This document shows, piece by piece, positions 26,645 through 35,285 of a DNA stretch of 64,000 nt. The position numbers were made by a program, and so were the translations under genes. How positions within the stretch are numbered: position 1 is the first letter of the stretch; each line of letters begins with the position of its first letter. The stretch spans positions 1-64,000 of the forward strand of contig NZ_JALKFX010000016.1 in the NCBI RefSeq assembly GCF_023243045.1. The letters are read 5' to 3'. This DNA is from Frankia sp. AgB32. GTDB taxonomy: Bacteria > Actinomycetota > Actinomycetes > Frankiales > Frankiaceae. The notes below the pieces were generated by a model. It was not told the origin of the DNA. It made no database searches and saw nothing but the letters and a program-made list of their open reading frames with translations.

Positions 26645-28852
26645 ATGGACCTGCTCCGCCCCCTGCTCGCCGCCGTCTCGGCCGGCGGCGATCCCGGCCC
26701 GTTCGCCCTGCTGCGCCGCAGCGGTGCCGACCATCTCGACGTGCTGCGCGGCGAGCTCGCCGTGGTCGACCGGATCGCGGACATCCCGCTGCCGACCGGG
26801 CCCGCCGGGCCGCGCACGCTCGCCGTCATCCCCTTCCGCCAGCTCGCCGAGCAAGGCCTGCCCTGCGTCGACGACGGCGCCCCGCTGGAGTGCCTGCGCG
26901 TCACCGACCACGGACATCTGTCGCTCACCGAGGCCCTCGCCGCACTGCCCGCCACCGGCCCCGCCGCCACCGGTGGCCACTTCGACCACGACGACGACAA
27001 GTACGCCGAGACCGTCCGCACGGTGCTACGCGAGGAGATCGGCCGCGGCCAGGGCGCGAACTTCGTCCTGCACCGCACCTACACGGCCACCCTCGGCGGG
27101 CCGCCGCTGGCCGCCGGGCTCGCCGCGCTGCGCCGCCTGCTGAGAGACGAACCGGGCGCCTACTGGACGTTCCTCGTCCACACCGGCGCCCGCACCCTCG
27201 TCGGCGCCACCCCGGAACGCCACGTCAGCGCCGCCGGCGGGACGGTGCGGATGAACCCGATCAGCGGCACCCACCGGCTGGGGCCCACCGGCCCCGACCA
27301 GGCCGGGCTGCTGCGTTTCCTCGCCGACGCGAAGGAGACCGACGAGCTGTACATGGTCCTCGACGAGGAGCTGAAGATGATGGCCCGCGTCGCCGGCGGG
27401 GGCGGGGGGATCAGCGGGCCGCGGCTGACCCGGATGGCCCATCTCGTGCACACCGAGTACCTCCTCGACGGCCGGGGCGACGCCGACGTGCGGGACATCC
27501 TGCGCGCGACGATGTTCGCGCCGACCGTCACCGGCAGTCCGCTGCGCAGCGCGCTGCGGGTGATCGCCCGCCATGAACGGCGCGGCCGGCGCTACTACGC
27601 CGGGGTGTGCGCCCTGCTCGGCCGGGACGGCACGGGCCACCAGACCCTCGACGCGCCGATCCTGATCCGCACCGCCGAGCTGACCGCCGACGGCGTGCTG
27701 CGCGTCCCGGTCGGCGCGACGCTGGTGCGCCACTCCACCCCGCACGGCGAGGTCGCCGAGACCCACACCAAGGCCGCCGGCATCCTCGCCGCCTTCGGCC
27801 TGCGCACCCTGCCCCCCCTCCCCTCCCCCGCCGGCCCCCCGCCCCGCGCCGCCCAGCTCCCGCCGACGACCGCGCCGGCATCGGCGACCACATCAGCGCC
27901 GGCATCGGCGTCCGCATCCGTGTCGACGTCCGCATCCGTGTCGGCGTCCGCATCCGTGTCGACGTCGACGTCGGTGGACGCGCGGGCGTTCGCGGCGCTG
28001 GCCGGAGCCGCGCCGATCGCCGCCGCGCTCGCCGACCGCAACGCCGCCCTGTCCCCGTTCTGGATCGACCGTCCGGCGCCGCGCTCGGCCGCCGTCGCGG
28101 CGCTGAGCGGCCGCTCGGCGCTCGTCGTCGACGCCGAGGACGCCTTCGCCGACATGCTCGCCGAGCTGATGCGCGCGCTCGGCCTGGCCGTCACCGTGCG
28201 CCCGTGGGACAACCTCACCAGGCCGGCAGCCGACGGCCGGGCACACCGCCCCGGGCACGCGGCGCCCGCGCACCCATCGACTGGGCGCCCCTCGGCTGAG
28301 GACGCGGAGCCCAGGCGCGCGACGCGCGGAGGCGCCACGGCCGCGAAGGCGGAGCCTGGGGACGCGGAGCTGCTGGTCATCGGCCCTGGGCCGGGCGATC
28401 CGGGCGCGGCCGACGGTGACGGCGACGCGGGGCCGAAGATGGCGGTGCTGCGCGGGCTGATCGCCGGTCGCCTCGCGGCGGGCCGGCCGCTGCTCGCCGT
28501 CTGCCTCGGCCATCAGCTACTCGCCAGCCTGCTCGGACTCGCGCTGCACCGCCGCGACGATCCCTACCAGGGCCTGGCCCGCACCATCGACCTGTTCGGC
28601 CAGCCGCGCCGCGTCGGCTTCTACTCGACGTTCACCGCCGTGGCCGGGGCGGACGAGCTGGCCTCGGCGCACGGCCTCGTCCGCCTCGCCCGCGACCCCG
28701 CCGACGGCACGGTGCACGCGCTGCGGGCCGCGACGTTCACGGGCCTGCAGTTCCATCCCGAGTCGGTGCTCAGCCGCGACGGGCTGGACATTCTGCGGGA
28801 CGTACTCGCGGATCTGCTCGCACCCACGCCCGCCGCGCCCACCATCGGATAA
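26645..28852 (+). CDS. Fused chorismate-utilising synthase and glutamine amidotransferase (TrpEG/PhzE type)
   Basis: 735-aa enzyme that aminates chorismate with ammonia from glutamine. The N-terminal anthranilate-synthase-I/MenF-like domain (to about residue 390) has MNPISGTHRLG, DEELKMMARV and TMFAPTVTGSPLRSA. A Ser/Ala linker of about 60 aa follows. The C-terminal class I GATase (about 520-725) has Cys in AVCLGHQ and the HPE of LQFHPESVL. The sequence closely follows the PhzE/fused-TrpEG branch, so the product may be anthranilate or ADIC. The attenuator upstream favours tryptophan control and hence TrpEG. No other phz or trp genes are nearby. ATG 26645 is chosen from the GAGG upstream; GTG 26618 is possible. 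Confidence 0.9.
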   Translation: MDLLRPLLAAVSAGGDPGPFALLRRSGADHLDVLRGELAVVDRIADIPLPTGPAGPRTLAVIPFRQLAEQGLPCVDDGAPLECLRVTDHGHLSLTEALAALPATGPAATGGHFDHDDDKYAETVRTVLREEIGRGQGANFVLHRTYTATLGGPPLAAGLAALRRLLRDEPGAYWTFLVHTGARTLVGATPERHVSAAGGTVRMNPISGTHRLGPTGPDQAGLLRFLADAKETDELYMVLDEELKMMARVAGGGGGISGPRLTRMAHLVHTEYLLDGRGDADVRDILRATMFAPTVTGSPLRSALRVIARHERRGRRYYAGVCALLGRDGTGHQTLDAPILIRTAELTADGVLRVPVGATLVRHSTPHGEVAETHTKAAGILAAFGLRTLPPLPSPAGPPPRAAQLPPTTAPASATTSAPASASASVSTSASVSASASVSTSTSVDARAFAALAGAAPIAAALADRNAALSPFWIDRPAPRSAAVAALSGRSALVVDAEDAFADMLAELMRALGLAVTVRPWDNLTRPAADGRAHRPGHAAPAHPSTGRPSAEDAEPRRATRGGATAAKAEPGDAELLVIGPGPGDPGAADGDGDAGPKMAVLRGLIAGRLAAGRPLLAVCLGHQLLASLLGLALHRRDDPYQGLARTIDLFGQPRRVGFYSTFTAVAGADELASAHGLVRLARDPADGTVHALRAATFTGLQFHPESVLSRDGLDILRDVLADLLAPTPAAPTIG

Positions 28853-28890
28853 TCCTTTACGTCCGTCCTGCGCGGGAGTTCGGAGGCGAC

Positions 28891-29499
28891 ATGGTCATCA
28901 TCAGGGCGGCCGGCGCGGCGGATGCCGCCGGCATCCAGGCGGTCTACGCACCGTACGTCACCGGGTCGCCGGCGACGTTCGAGGAGGCGGTGCCCGGCCT
29001 CGCCGAGCTGCGCGCACGGATGGCCGCGGCGCCGCGCAAGCCGTGGCTGGTCGCCGAGGCCGACGGCGAGATCGTCGGATACGCCTACGCCAGCGCCCAC
29101 CATGCGCGGGCGTCCTACCGCTGGTCGGCGGACACGTCGATCTACCTGGCCGCGGCCGTGCACCGCCGCGGCCTGGGCCGGGCGCTCTACGATCGGCTCC
29201 TCGCCGAGGTGCGCGCGTTGGGATACCTCAACGTCTACGCGGGCATCACGCTGCCGAACGCCGCCAGCGTCACGCTGCACACCGCGGTCGGTTTCGAGCC
29301 GACGGGGGTGTATCGCAACGTGGGGTACCGGCTCGGGGCGTGGCGTGACGTCGCCTACTTCGGGATGGCCCTGGCCAGCCCGCTGCCGCCCGCACCCGCC
29401 GAGCCCCGCCCCTGGCGTCCCGGCACCGACCTGCCCGCCGGCGACGCGCACGGCCCGGACGGGGGCGGCGGCGCCACGCGCGACGGCGGGGACACGTAG
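28891..29499 (+). CDS. GNAT N-acetyltransferase, Pat-like
   Basis: 202-aa acetyl-CoA-dependent transferase close to the phosphinothricin/methionine-sulfoximine acetyltransferase group. Typical features are IRAAGAADAAGIQAVYAPYV at the N terminus, acetyl-CoA loop VHRRGLGRALYDRLL (about 90-105), NVYAGITLPNAASVTLHTAVGFEPTG and YRNVGYRLGAWRDV. The last 40 residues are Pro/Gly-rich and probably disordered. The start ATG 28891 has GGAGG 7 bases upstream. It may detoxify an amino-acid analogue; the substrate is inferred from the family only. Confidence 0.88.
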   Translation: MVIIRAAGAADAAGIQAVYAPYVTGSPATFEEAVPGLAELRARMAAAPRKPWLVAEADGEIVGYAYASAHHARASYRWSADTSIYLAAAVHRRGLGRALYDRLLAEVRALGYLNVYAGITLPNAASVTLHTAVGFEPTGVYRNVGYRLGAWRDVAYFGMALASPLPPAPAEPRPWRPGTDLPAGDAHGPDGGGGATRDGGDT

Positions 29500-29527
29500 G
29501 ACGGGCACGGGGCTGAGCCTCGACGCG

Positions 29528-29545
29528 GCCCGCCGGGCGGCGGGC
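29528..29545. terminator. GC-rich hairpin between GNAT and NAD kinase genes
   Basis: GCCCGCC (29528-29534), loop GGGC, GGCGGGC (29539-29545): a perfect 7-bp stem 28 bp after the GNAT stop. There is no T tract. It could separate the two transcripts. Confidence 0.4.
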
Positions 29546-29591
29546 GCACCGGCGGGGCAGGGTGACGGTAGGCGGACGGTGGGGGGCGACG

Positions 29592-30560
29592 GTGGTTCGG
29601 ACGGTCGGAATGGTGCTGCATCCGCGGCGTGACTCCGCGCGGGCGGTCGCGGCGGTGCTCGACTGGGCGGCGCAGCGCGACGTGACGGTCCTCGGCGTCG
29701 CCGGTGAGATCGAACGGCTGCGCTGCGCCGCGGTCGCGGTCGACGCCGCGGAGCTCGCCGTCCGCTCCGAGCTGCTGGTCAGCCTCGGCGGTGACGGCAC
29801 GATGCTGCGGGCGATGCGCCTGGCCGACCGCGGGCACGCCCCCGTCCTCGGGGTGAACCTGGGCCGGCTCGGATTCCTCGCCGAGGTCGACGTTCCCGAG
29901 CTGGCCATGGCGCTGTCCGCGATCGACCGCCACGAGTACACCGTCGAGCCGCGCCTGGCCGTCGACGCCGACCTCGGCGTCGACAACGGCGTCGACAACG
30001 GCAGGGGCGCGCACGGCGCCGTCCCGGCGAAGACGTTCGTGGATGGTGGTGAGCGCTTCGGTGCGCGGACGATGAGCGCGTTCAACGACGTCGCCGTCGT
30101 GCGGATGCCGGGGCAGGGCGGCAGCGCCGCGGTGGAGCTGCGGGTCGGCGGGCGACCGTTCGTCCGCTACGCCGCGGACGCGGTGGTCGTGTCGACCCCG
30201 ACGGGCTCCACCGCGTACAGCTTCTCGGCGGGCGGGCCGCTGGTCAGTCCGTCCGTCGAGGCGCTGCTGGTGACGCCGGTGGCGCCGCATTCGGCGTTCA
30301 ACCGGGGCATGGTGCTGTCCGTGCACGACTCGCTGGCCCTGACCGTGCTGCCGGGCAGCGCCCGGCTCGCCGTCGAGATCGACGGTGCGGTGCACGTTCA
30401 TCTCGACGCCGGGGCGACGATGACGATGACCTCCCGGCCGGCGGCGGTCGGAGTCGTCCGCCTCGGGCACACGACCTTCTACGAACGCGCCGCCCGCAAG
30501 CTGCGCCTGGCCAGCTCCGCCGAGGTCGACGGCCCCGCGCCCGGCCCCGGCACGAACTGA
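29592..30560 (+). CDS. NAD kinase (ATP/polyphosphate-type)
   Basis: Phosphorylates NAD to NADP. About 322 aa, with the family signatures SLGGDGTMLRA (GGDGT), NLGRLGFLAEV, ARTMSAFNDVAV and STPTGSTAYSFSAGGP. The N terminus VRTVGMVLHPRRD gives the first strand of the fold. GTG 29592 is preferred because GGTGGGGGG precedes it; GTG 29562 would add 10 non-conserved residues. A duplicated VDNG (gtcgacaacggc twice, near 29980-30001) enlarges one loop. In actinobacteria the main nadK usually lies beside recN and a haemolysin gene; that context is missing, so this could be a second copy. Confidence 0.9.
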   Translation: MVRTVGMVLHPRRDSARAVAAVLDWAAQRDVTVLGVAGEIERLRCAAVAVDAAELAVRSELLVSLGGDGTMLRAMRLADRGHAPVLGVNLGRLGFLAEVDVPELAMALSAIDRHEYTVEPRLAVDADLGVDNGVDNGRGAHGAVPAKTFVDGGERFGARTMSAFNDVAVVRMPGQGGSAAVELRVGGRPFVRYAADAVVVSTPTGSTAYSFSAGGPLVSPSVEALLVTPVAPHSAFNRGMVLSVHDSLALTVLPGSARLAVEIDGAVHVHLDAGATMTMTSRPAAVGVVRLGHTTFYERAARKLRLASSAEVDGPAPGPGTN

Positions 30561-30765
30561 ACCGCCACCACCACCACCACCACCGACGGCCGCGCCGGGC
30601 GATGCCTGGGAACGGGGCAACCTGTCGCTTTGACCGGGGTCCGCATCCGATTTATCCCTGTCGAAGAGGCAGCAGGCGCCTTTCCCACGCACCAAGCCGG
30701 CGCCGGGCAGCCGGCTGCGCCGCCGACTGGCGAGCGCCGGGGCGGCGAGCGGCGAGGCTACGGCG

Positions 30766-31029
30766 TCAGGAGGTGCCGGAGCCGGGGCCGGCGGCCCAGC
30801 GGCGGTCGTCGTCGTCCCACTGTTCGTTGCGGGCGTCGAGGCGGCGGCGCCAGTCGGCTGCCGCGTCGGCGCTGTCGTAGGGGCCGAGACGGCGGTGGCC
30901 CGGGGCATCCGGTGGGTTCTCGACCCGCTCGTGGTCGAGGCACCACCAGAAGCCCGTCGGATTCCACGCCGTGCTGTCCGCCGGCCGCCGGCCCCGGCCG
31001 GACACCGCCCGCTTCAACGTCGTCCACAT
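30766..31029 (-). CDS. Small SPOR-like protein
   Basis: 87-aa protein with a pattern I recognise from conserved actinobacterial small proteins: WWCLDHERVE, then RLGPYDSADAAADWRRRLDARNEQWDDDDRRW. The order of Trp/Cys strand, (R)LGPY turn and Ala-rich helix recalls an SPOR-like fold. The function is unknown. It is flanked by non-coding sequence on both sides, including a CCA trinucleotide run at 30565-30584. Confidence 0.7.
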   Translation of the reverse strand: MWTTLKRAVSGRGRRPADSTAWNPTGFWWCLDHERVENPPDAPGHRRLGPYDSADAAADWRRRLDARNEQWDDDDRRWAAGPGSGTS

Positions 31030-31130
31030 ACCCGATCACTACCCGCGCAGGGACCTTTCACCACCGGTCTCGCGGCGGCCGTCCACCCGCGCCGGCACCA
31101 TCGGGCCGGCGGCGGGCGGGAGCCGGCCGT

Positions 31131-32003
31131 CTAGAAGGCGGCGGCGACCGGGATGACCTGGTCGGCGAGAATTTCCAGCGGGCGCAGCGCCGCCACGCCC
31201 GGCACCGAGCCGTGGTAATGGGTGATGCCGAGGTCGGCGAGGCGACGCAGGTCGGTGAGCAGCGTGTCGATGTTCTCGCCGTCGGCGCCGGGGTCGAGCG
31301 GGCCGATGACGGTCTTCTCGATCTCGTCGTAGTCACGGCCGACGTCGGCGCAGTGCCCGCGCAGGACATCGAGCTTGTGCTCGATGTCCGGGGCGTTGAA
31401 CAGGTTGCATGCCTGCGCGAAGCGGGCGACCAGGCGCAGCGTCCTGCGTTCCCCGCTGCCGCCGATCATGATCGGCGGGTGCGGGCGGCGCAGCGCCGCC
31501 GGCACGTTGAGGGTGCGTTCGAGCTGGTAGTGACGACCCTTGTACGGGGCGTCGCTGCCGCTCCACATCTGCAGGCAGATCTCCAGGGCCTCCTCCAGGC
31601 GCTCGAAGCGTTCCGCCGTCGACGGGAACGGCAGGCCGAGGCCGTGGGCCTCCTGCTCGAACCAGGCGGCGCCGATGCCGAGCCACGCCCGGCCCTCGGA
31701 GAGCACGTCCAGCGTGGTGACCGCCTTCGCCAGCAGGCCGGGCTCGCGGTAGACCACGGCGCTGACCCAGGCGAGCAGTTCGATGCGGCTGGTGCGCGCC
31801 GCGAGGTAGCCGAGCGTCGTGTAGGCCTCGAGCATGTCGTGCTCGGGCGGGCCGATGCCGCGGATCTGCCAGAGATGGTCCATCACGCTGAGCTTCGCGA
31901 AGCCGGCGTCCTCGGCGGCGACGGCGACGCGGGTCAGGTCGGCGGCGAGGGTCGACGGTCCGCCGGGCCAGGTGAAGTCGGAGATGTGCAGGCCGAGGTG
32001 CAT
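31131..32003 (-). CDS. LLM-class F420-dependent oxidoreductase
   Basis: 290-aa luciferase-like TIM barrel that probably uses coenzyme F420. Signatures are MHLGLHISDFTWPGG, AEDAGFAKLSVMDHLWQI, WVSAVVYREPGLLAKAVTTLDVLSEGRAWLGIGAAW and PPIMIGGSGERRTLRL. It matches the TIGR-type 'F420-dependent LLM' subgroup common in mycobacteria and Frankia. The start is ATG 32003, with GGGAAGG upstream on the minus strand; the longer open frame lies in non-coding sequence. The substrate is unknown. Divergent from the thioesterase-like gene. Confidence 0.9.
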   Translation of the reverse strand: MHLGLHISDFTWPGGPSTLAADLTRVAVAAEDAGFAKLSVMDHLWQIRGIGPPEHDMLEAYTTLGYLAARTSRIELLAWVSAVVYREPGLLAKAVTTLDVLSEGRAWLGIGAAWFEQEAHGLGLPFPSTAERFERLEEALEICLQMWSGSDAPYKGRHYQLERTLNVPAALRRPHPPIMIGGSGERRTLRLVARFAQACNLFNAPDIEHKLDVLRGHCADVGRDYDEIEKTVIGPLDPGADGENIDTLLTDLRRLADLGITHYHGSVPGVAALRPLEILADQVIPVAAAF

Positions 32004-32230
32004 GGTCGCCCTTCCCGTCAGAGAACGGAGGATCCTCCGATTAGGGACTGTATCGCCATCCGGCCGGCCTGTGGCGGCGCACACCGGCACCGCCGTTCGG
32101 GTACCGCCACACGGTCGGCCCCCGAGGAGCACCGGCGGCGCCGGGCGTACAGATCGGGTAGGACGGGACGAGGCGTGGCGCCACCGCTTCGGACGATCAC
32201 GGTCAGGCAGGACGGCTGGAGGCAGGGCAG

Positions 32231-32275
32231 ATGGCGATGGCGATGGCGATGGCGATGACGCGAGCGGCAGCATGA
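32231..32275 (+). CDS. Mini-ORF of ATGGCG repeats, overlapping the thioesterase start
   Basis: 14 codons, MAMAMAMAMTRAAA, built on four ATGGCG hexamers. A strong GGAGG (32218-32222) lies 8 bases before the first ATG. The TGA stop (32273-32275) overlaps the ATG of the next gene (ATGA). Translation of the mini-ORF could deliver ribosomes to the thioesterase start, which lacks its own good site. It could instead reflect a frameshift at a short-repeat tract. Confidence 0.4.
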   Translation: MAMAMAMAMTRAAA

Positions 32276-33147
32276 GCGGGACCTCGGCGATCCGCACGCC
32301 CACCGGCCGGCGATGGCCGCCGCCGGAGGCCACCGCGGCGCCGGCGGCGCGCGAGAGCGCCGAGTCGCGGCTGCGGGTCAGCCCGGGCGCGAGCGGCCCG
32401 CAGGGGACGCGGGTGTCGATGCGGCTCGGGCCGTGGCTGGCCGGGCCCGGCGGGGAGCCGACCGTGGGCGCGCTCGGCGTACTCGCCGACGATGCCATCG
32501 GCCTGGAGATCTACGGGCGCCGCCCGCCGAACACCCATGCGGTGACGGCTGAACTCTCCGTCGACGTGGTGGCCCAGCCGCCGTGGGCGGCACCAGGGCT
32601 GGTCGCCGACGCGCGGCTGCACGGCCGGGACGCGACCGGCGGGGTCGCCGGCTGCGAGATCCGCGACGGCGCCGGTCGCCTGGTCGCCCTGGCCACCGGC
32701 CGGTTTCGCTGGGTCGAGATCCCGCCGCCGGTCACGGCGCGCGGCAGCGCTCCCCCGCCGGCACGGCTGGCGCCGGGCGCGCACCACTCGCTGCTCGACG
32801 CCCTCGGCCTCGCCGGGGTCGGGCCGACGCGCCACGGCGAGCTCGGCCGCCTCGTCCTGCCCGGCGGCAGCGTGTTCGGCGGCCTGGCGGACACGGTGCA
32901 CGGCGGGGTTCTGCTGTGCCTGAGCGACCTGGTCACCGACGCGCTGGCCGAACCGGGCCGCCCGGAACGCACCACCGGCATCCGGGTGCACTACCTGCGG
33001 CCCGCGGAGCTGTCCCAGGCCACGACGGCGACGGCGCTGACCGTGCACCGCGGCCGTTCGGCGGTGCTCTACCGGGTCACGACCGCGGGCCCGTCGGACC
33101 GTCCCTGCACCATCGCGACGGTCACCCGCGAACGCGCCGCCCACTGA
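32272..33147 (+). CDS. Double-hotdog thioesterase-like protein (PaaI/4HBT family)
   Basis: 291-aa protein. The second half has the HGGVLLCLSDLVTDAL helix and IRVHYLRPAE strand of PaaI-type acyl-CoA thioesterases. The first half (TVGALGVLADDAIG, TAELSVDVVAQPPW) has a matching but weaker hotdog. Likely role: hydrolysis of acyl-CoA or a related thioester; the substrate is unknown. ATG 32272 has only a weak ribosome-binding site of its own and overlaps the stop of the repeat mini-ORF. Confidence 0.75.
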   Translation: MSGTSAIRTPTGRRWPPPEATAAPAARESAESRLRVSPGASGPQGTRVSMRLGPWLAGPGGEPTVGALGVLADDAIGLEIYGRRPPNTHAVTAELSVDVVAQPPWAAPGLVADARLHGRDATGGVAGCEIRDGAGRLVALATGRFRWVEIPPPVTARGSAPPPARLAPGAHHSLLDALGLAGVGPTRHGELGRLVLPGGSVFGGLADTVHGGVLLCLSDLVTDALAEPGRPERTTGIRVHYLRPAELSQATTATALTVHRGRSAVLYRVTTAGPSDRPCTIATVTRERAAH

Positions 33148-33332
33148 CACCCCGGGTCCGGGTCGGTTCCGGCTTTCCTGTCACCTGACAATCGCGGGGC
33201 CGACGCTGGGAAAACCCGCCCGCGGGCCGGTGTGGGTCGTTCTGTACATCAGCCGACAAAGGTCATCATGATGATCGCCGAGCTGCCACAGTTGCCTCAC
33301 CAGTATATCGGCACGAGTGCGCGGGGGTCACC

Positions 33333-33806
33333 ATGTCACGTCGTTTCGCCATGCCCGTTCCCAGGTTCGGAGTGTTGCTCGCCGCGGTCGCCCTGACCCT
33401 CGGGCTGACAGCGGCGACAACGCTGACCGCACCGGCGGCGCACGCCTCGACCTGCGCCAACAATCCGTATCAGGGAACCTGGAAGGCCACCGATCCGAAC
33501 GGCCATCTCATCGTCGTCGTCCTGGACTTCCCGAACTGCTCGGACTGGAACAGCGTGAAGGTACAGGTGGTCTCGCACGCGTTCCTCGGGCTGCACAGCG
33601 GCCCGGACTACTGGGGTTACGCGAGCAGCGTGAAGTGGGAGATCTACGGCACGGCGCTCACCGCCAACTTCCGGTTCTCCGGGCTTACCGAATCGCTGTT
33701 CATCACGCCGCCGTCGGCGTACACCGGGCTGCCGGTCGTCGAGACGGAGTACTTCGCCAACGGTAGTCCCTACACGTTCCCCAAGCAGTACCTCGCCCGC
33801 GCCTGA
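33333..33806 (+). CDS. Small secreted protein, unknown function
   Basis: 157-aa preprotein. It has a Sec signal peptide: positive MSRRF..PR, hydrophobic FGVLLAAVALTLGLTAATTL, and likely cleavage after AHA (about residue 38). The mature part is aromatic and beta-rich, with two Cys (STCANNPYQGTW and FPNCSDW) that could form a disulfide. I do not recognise a family. TCATCATGATGA at 33263-33274, 58 bases upstream of the start, is a 12-bp palindrome and a possible operator. Confidence 0.8.
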   Translation: MSRRFAMPVPRFGVLLAAVALTLGLTAATTLTAPAAHASTCANNPYQGTWKATDPNGHLIVVVLDFPNCSDWNSVKVQVVSHAFLGLHSGPDYWGYASSVKWEIYGTALTANFRFSGLTESLFITPPSAYTGLPVVETEYFANGSPYTFPKQYLARA

Positions 33807-33820
33807 GTCGCGTCCCGGGT

Positions 33821-33856
33821 GGCGGTCCCGATCCGGTTGGCCGGGTCGGGACCGCC
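33821..33856. terminator. Strong 16-bp stem-loop between convergent genes
   Basis: GGCGGTCCCGATCCGG (33821-33836), loop TTGG, and CCGGGTCGGGACCGCC (33841-33856) pair along 16 bp with one T-G wobble. It starts 14 bp after the secreted-protein stop and 67 bp before the end of hpnH. No T tract follows. It is well placed to stop both transcripts. Confidence 0.82.
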
Positions 33857-33923
33857 GATGGGGCGTTCGCGACGCCGCGGGGAGATGCCCCCGGCGGCGG
33901 GTGTGGTTACGCGGCCGGCGCGG

Positions 33924-34925
33924 TTATGCCCGGACCGCGCGGATGCTTTCGCGCAGGGAGCTCATCGTCGCGGCCAGCGCGGTCGGCTCGTGGCCGCAGT
34001 GCGCCATGCAGTTCTCGCAGCGCGGGTCACGACCGCGGCCGTACCGGTCCCAGTCGGTGGTCTCGACCAGTTCCTTGTACGTCCTGGCGTAGCCGTCGGC
34101 CATCAGGTAGCAGGGCCGCTGCCAGCCGTACAGCGAGTAGGACGGGATCCCCCACGCCGTGCAGTCGAAGTCCAGCTTGCCCTCGAGGAAGTCCAGGTAG
34201 AGCGCCGAGTGGTTGAGCTTCCACCTGCGCCGCCGGCCGTCCGCGAATGCCTTGCGGAACAGCTCCCGGGTCTCCTCGACGCCGAGGAAGGTCGTCTGCC
34301 CGGGCGCCTTCTCGTAGGCGTACGCGGGTGAGATCATCATCCCGTCGACGTCGAGTTCGTTGTTGAGGAAGTCCAGCACCTCAATGACGTTCTGCGGGGT
34401 GTCGGTGTTGAAGAAAGTGGTGTTCGTGGTGACCCGGAAGCCGCGCCGCTGGGCATCCTTGATGTTGTCGACGACCTGGTTGAACACTCCCTTCTTCGCG
34501 ACGACCTCGTCGTGGCGCTCCTCCAGGCCGTCGATGTGCACGGCCAGCGAGAGATACGGCGAAGGTGTGAGCTTGTCAATCTTCTTCGGCAGCAGCAGCG
34601 CGTTCGTGCACAGGTACACGAACTTCTTGCGCTTCACCAGTCCTTCGACGATCTGCTCGACCTGCGGGTGCATGAGTGGCTCGCCGCCGGCGAGGCAGAC
34701 GACGGGGGCGCCGCACTCGTCGGCGGCGGCCAGCGCCTGTTCGACGGGCATACGCTGCTTGAGCACATCCGCCGGATGCTGGATCTTCCCACATCCGTCA
34801 CAGGCGAGATTGCAGGCGAACAACGGCTCCAGCTCGAGAGTGACGGGAAACTTCTCCCGTCGCAGCAGCTTCTGCTTCAGCAGATAGCCGCCGACCCTGA
34901 TCGCCTGACGTGGCGGAATGGGCAT
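33924..34925 (-). CDS. hpnH: Radical SAM adenosyl-hopene transferase HpnH
   Basis: Joins the 5'-deoxyadenosyl radical to diploptene, the first step to extended (C35) hopanoids at the membrane. 333 aa, full length. The radical-SAM cluster motif CNLACDGC is at about residues 37-44, with LAGGEPLMHP for SAM contacts and a C-terminal Cys-rich segment PRCENCMAHCGHEPTA. It starts MPIPPRQAIRVGGYL with AGGAGGG just upstream. No squalene-hopene cyclase or other hpn gene is in the window, so this copy stands alone. Confidence 0.95.
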   Translation of the reverse strand: MPIPPRQAIRVGGYLLKQKLLRREKFPVTLELEPLFACNLACDGCGKIQHPADVLKQRMPVEQALAAADECGAPVVCLAGGEPLMHPQVEQIVEGLVKRKKFVYLCTNALLLPKKIDKLTPSPYLSLAVHIDGLEERHDEVVAKKGVFNQVVDNIKDAQRRGFRVTTNTTFFNTDTPQNVIEVLDFLNNELDVDGMMISPAYAYEKAPGQTTFLGVEETRELFRKAFADGRRRRWKLNHSALYLDFLEGKLDFDCTAWGIPSYSLYGWQRPCYLMADGYARTYKELVETTDWDRYGRGRDPRCENCMAHCGHEPTALAATMSSLRESIRAVRA

Positions 34926-35285
34926 AGTTACCCTCCTGGGAGTTGGTGTGGCTTCGCCGGGTGGGTGGGATGGTGGACTGCTGCCGCCAGTGTAGGTTCA
35001 CGCCCGGTCAGCTTCGGAATCCGCCGATGGTGAGTTCGCGTACGCATCCGGCATCGGCATCGGGAGCGGCCCGCCCAGGTGGCGAAAGAAACACCCCAGC
35101 CGCCCGCGAAACGGGGGCTGACGTCGGCGGGAACACCGCGCGCCGAACCAAAACGTATGCGGGTTTGTTACTCCCTGCACTGTTGTTTTTCTGGTGTCGG
35201 CGGCGGTCATCGGCTGGCCTTTTCGACGGACCGTCGATGCGGTGGCCCACCCGGGCCGGTGGGACGGGCGGGCTAGGCTGACGCC
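34926..35285. other. 360-bp divergent intergenic region
   Basis: Holds the hpnH ribosome-binding site (AGGAGGG, next to 34925) and a relatively AT-rich patch at 35140-35200 that may contain promoters for hpnH and the Maf gene. I see no conserved small gene or clear riboswitch fold. Confidence 0.5.

Noticed and set aside
30565-30584. CCA trinucleotide run as a tRNA 3' end
   Set aside because: No cloverleaf or T-loop precedes it; it is a simple repeat after the NAD kinase gene.
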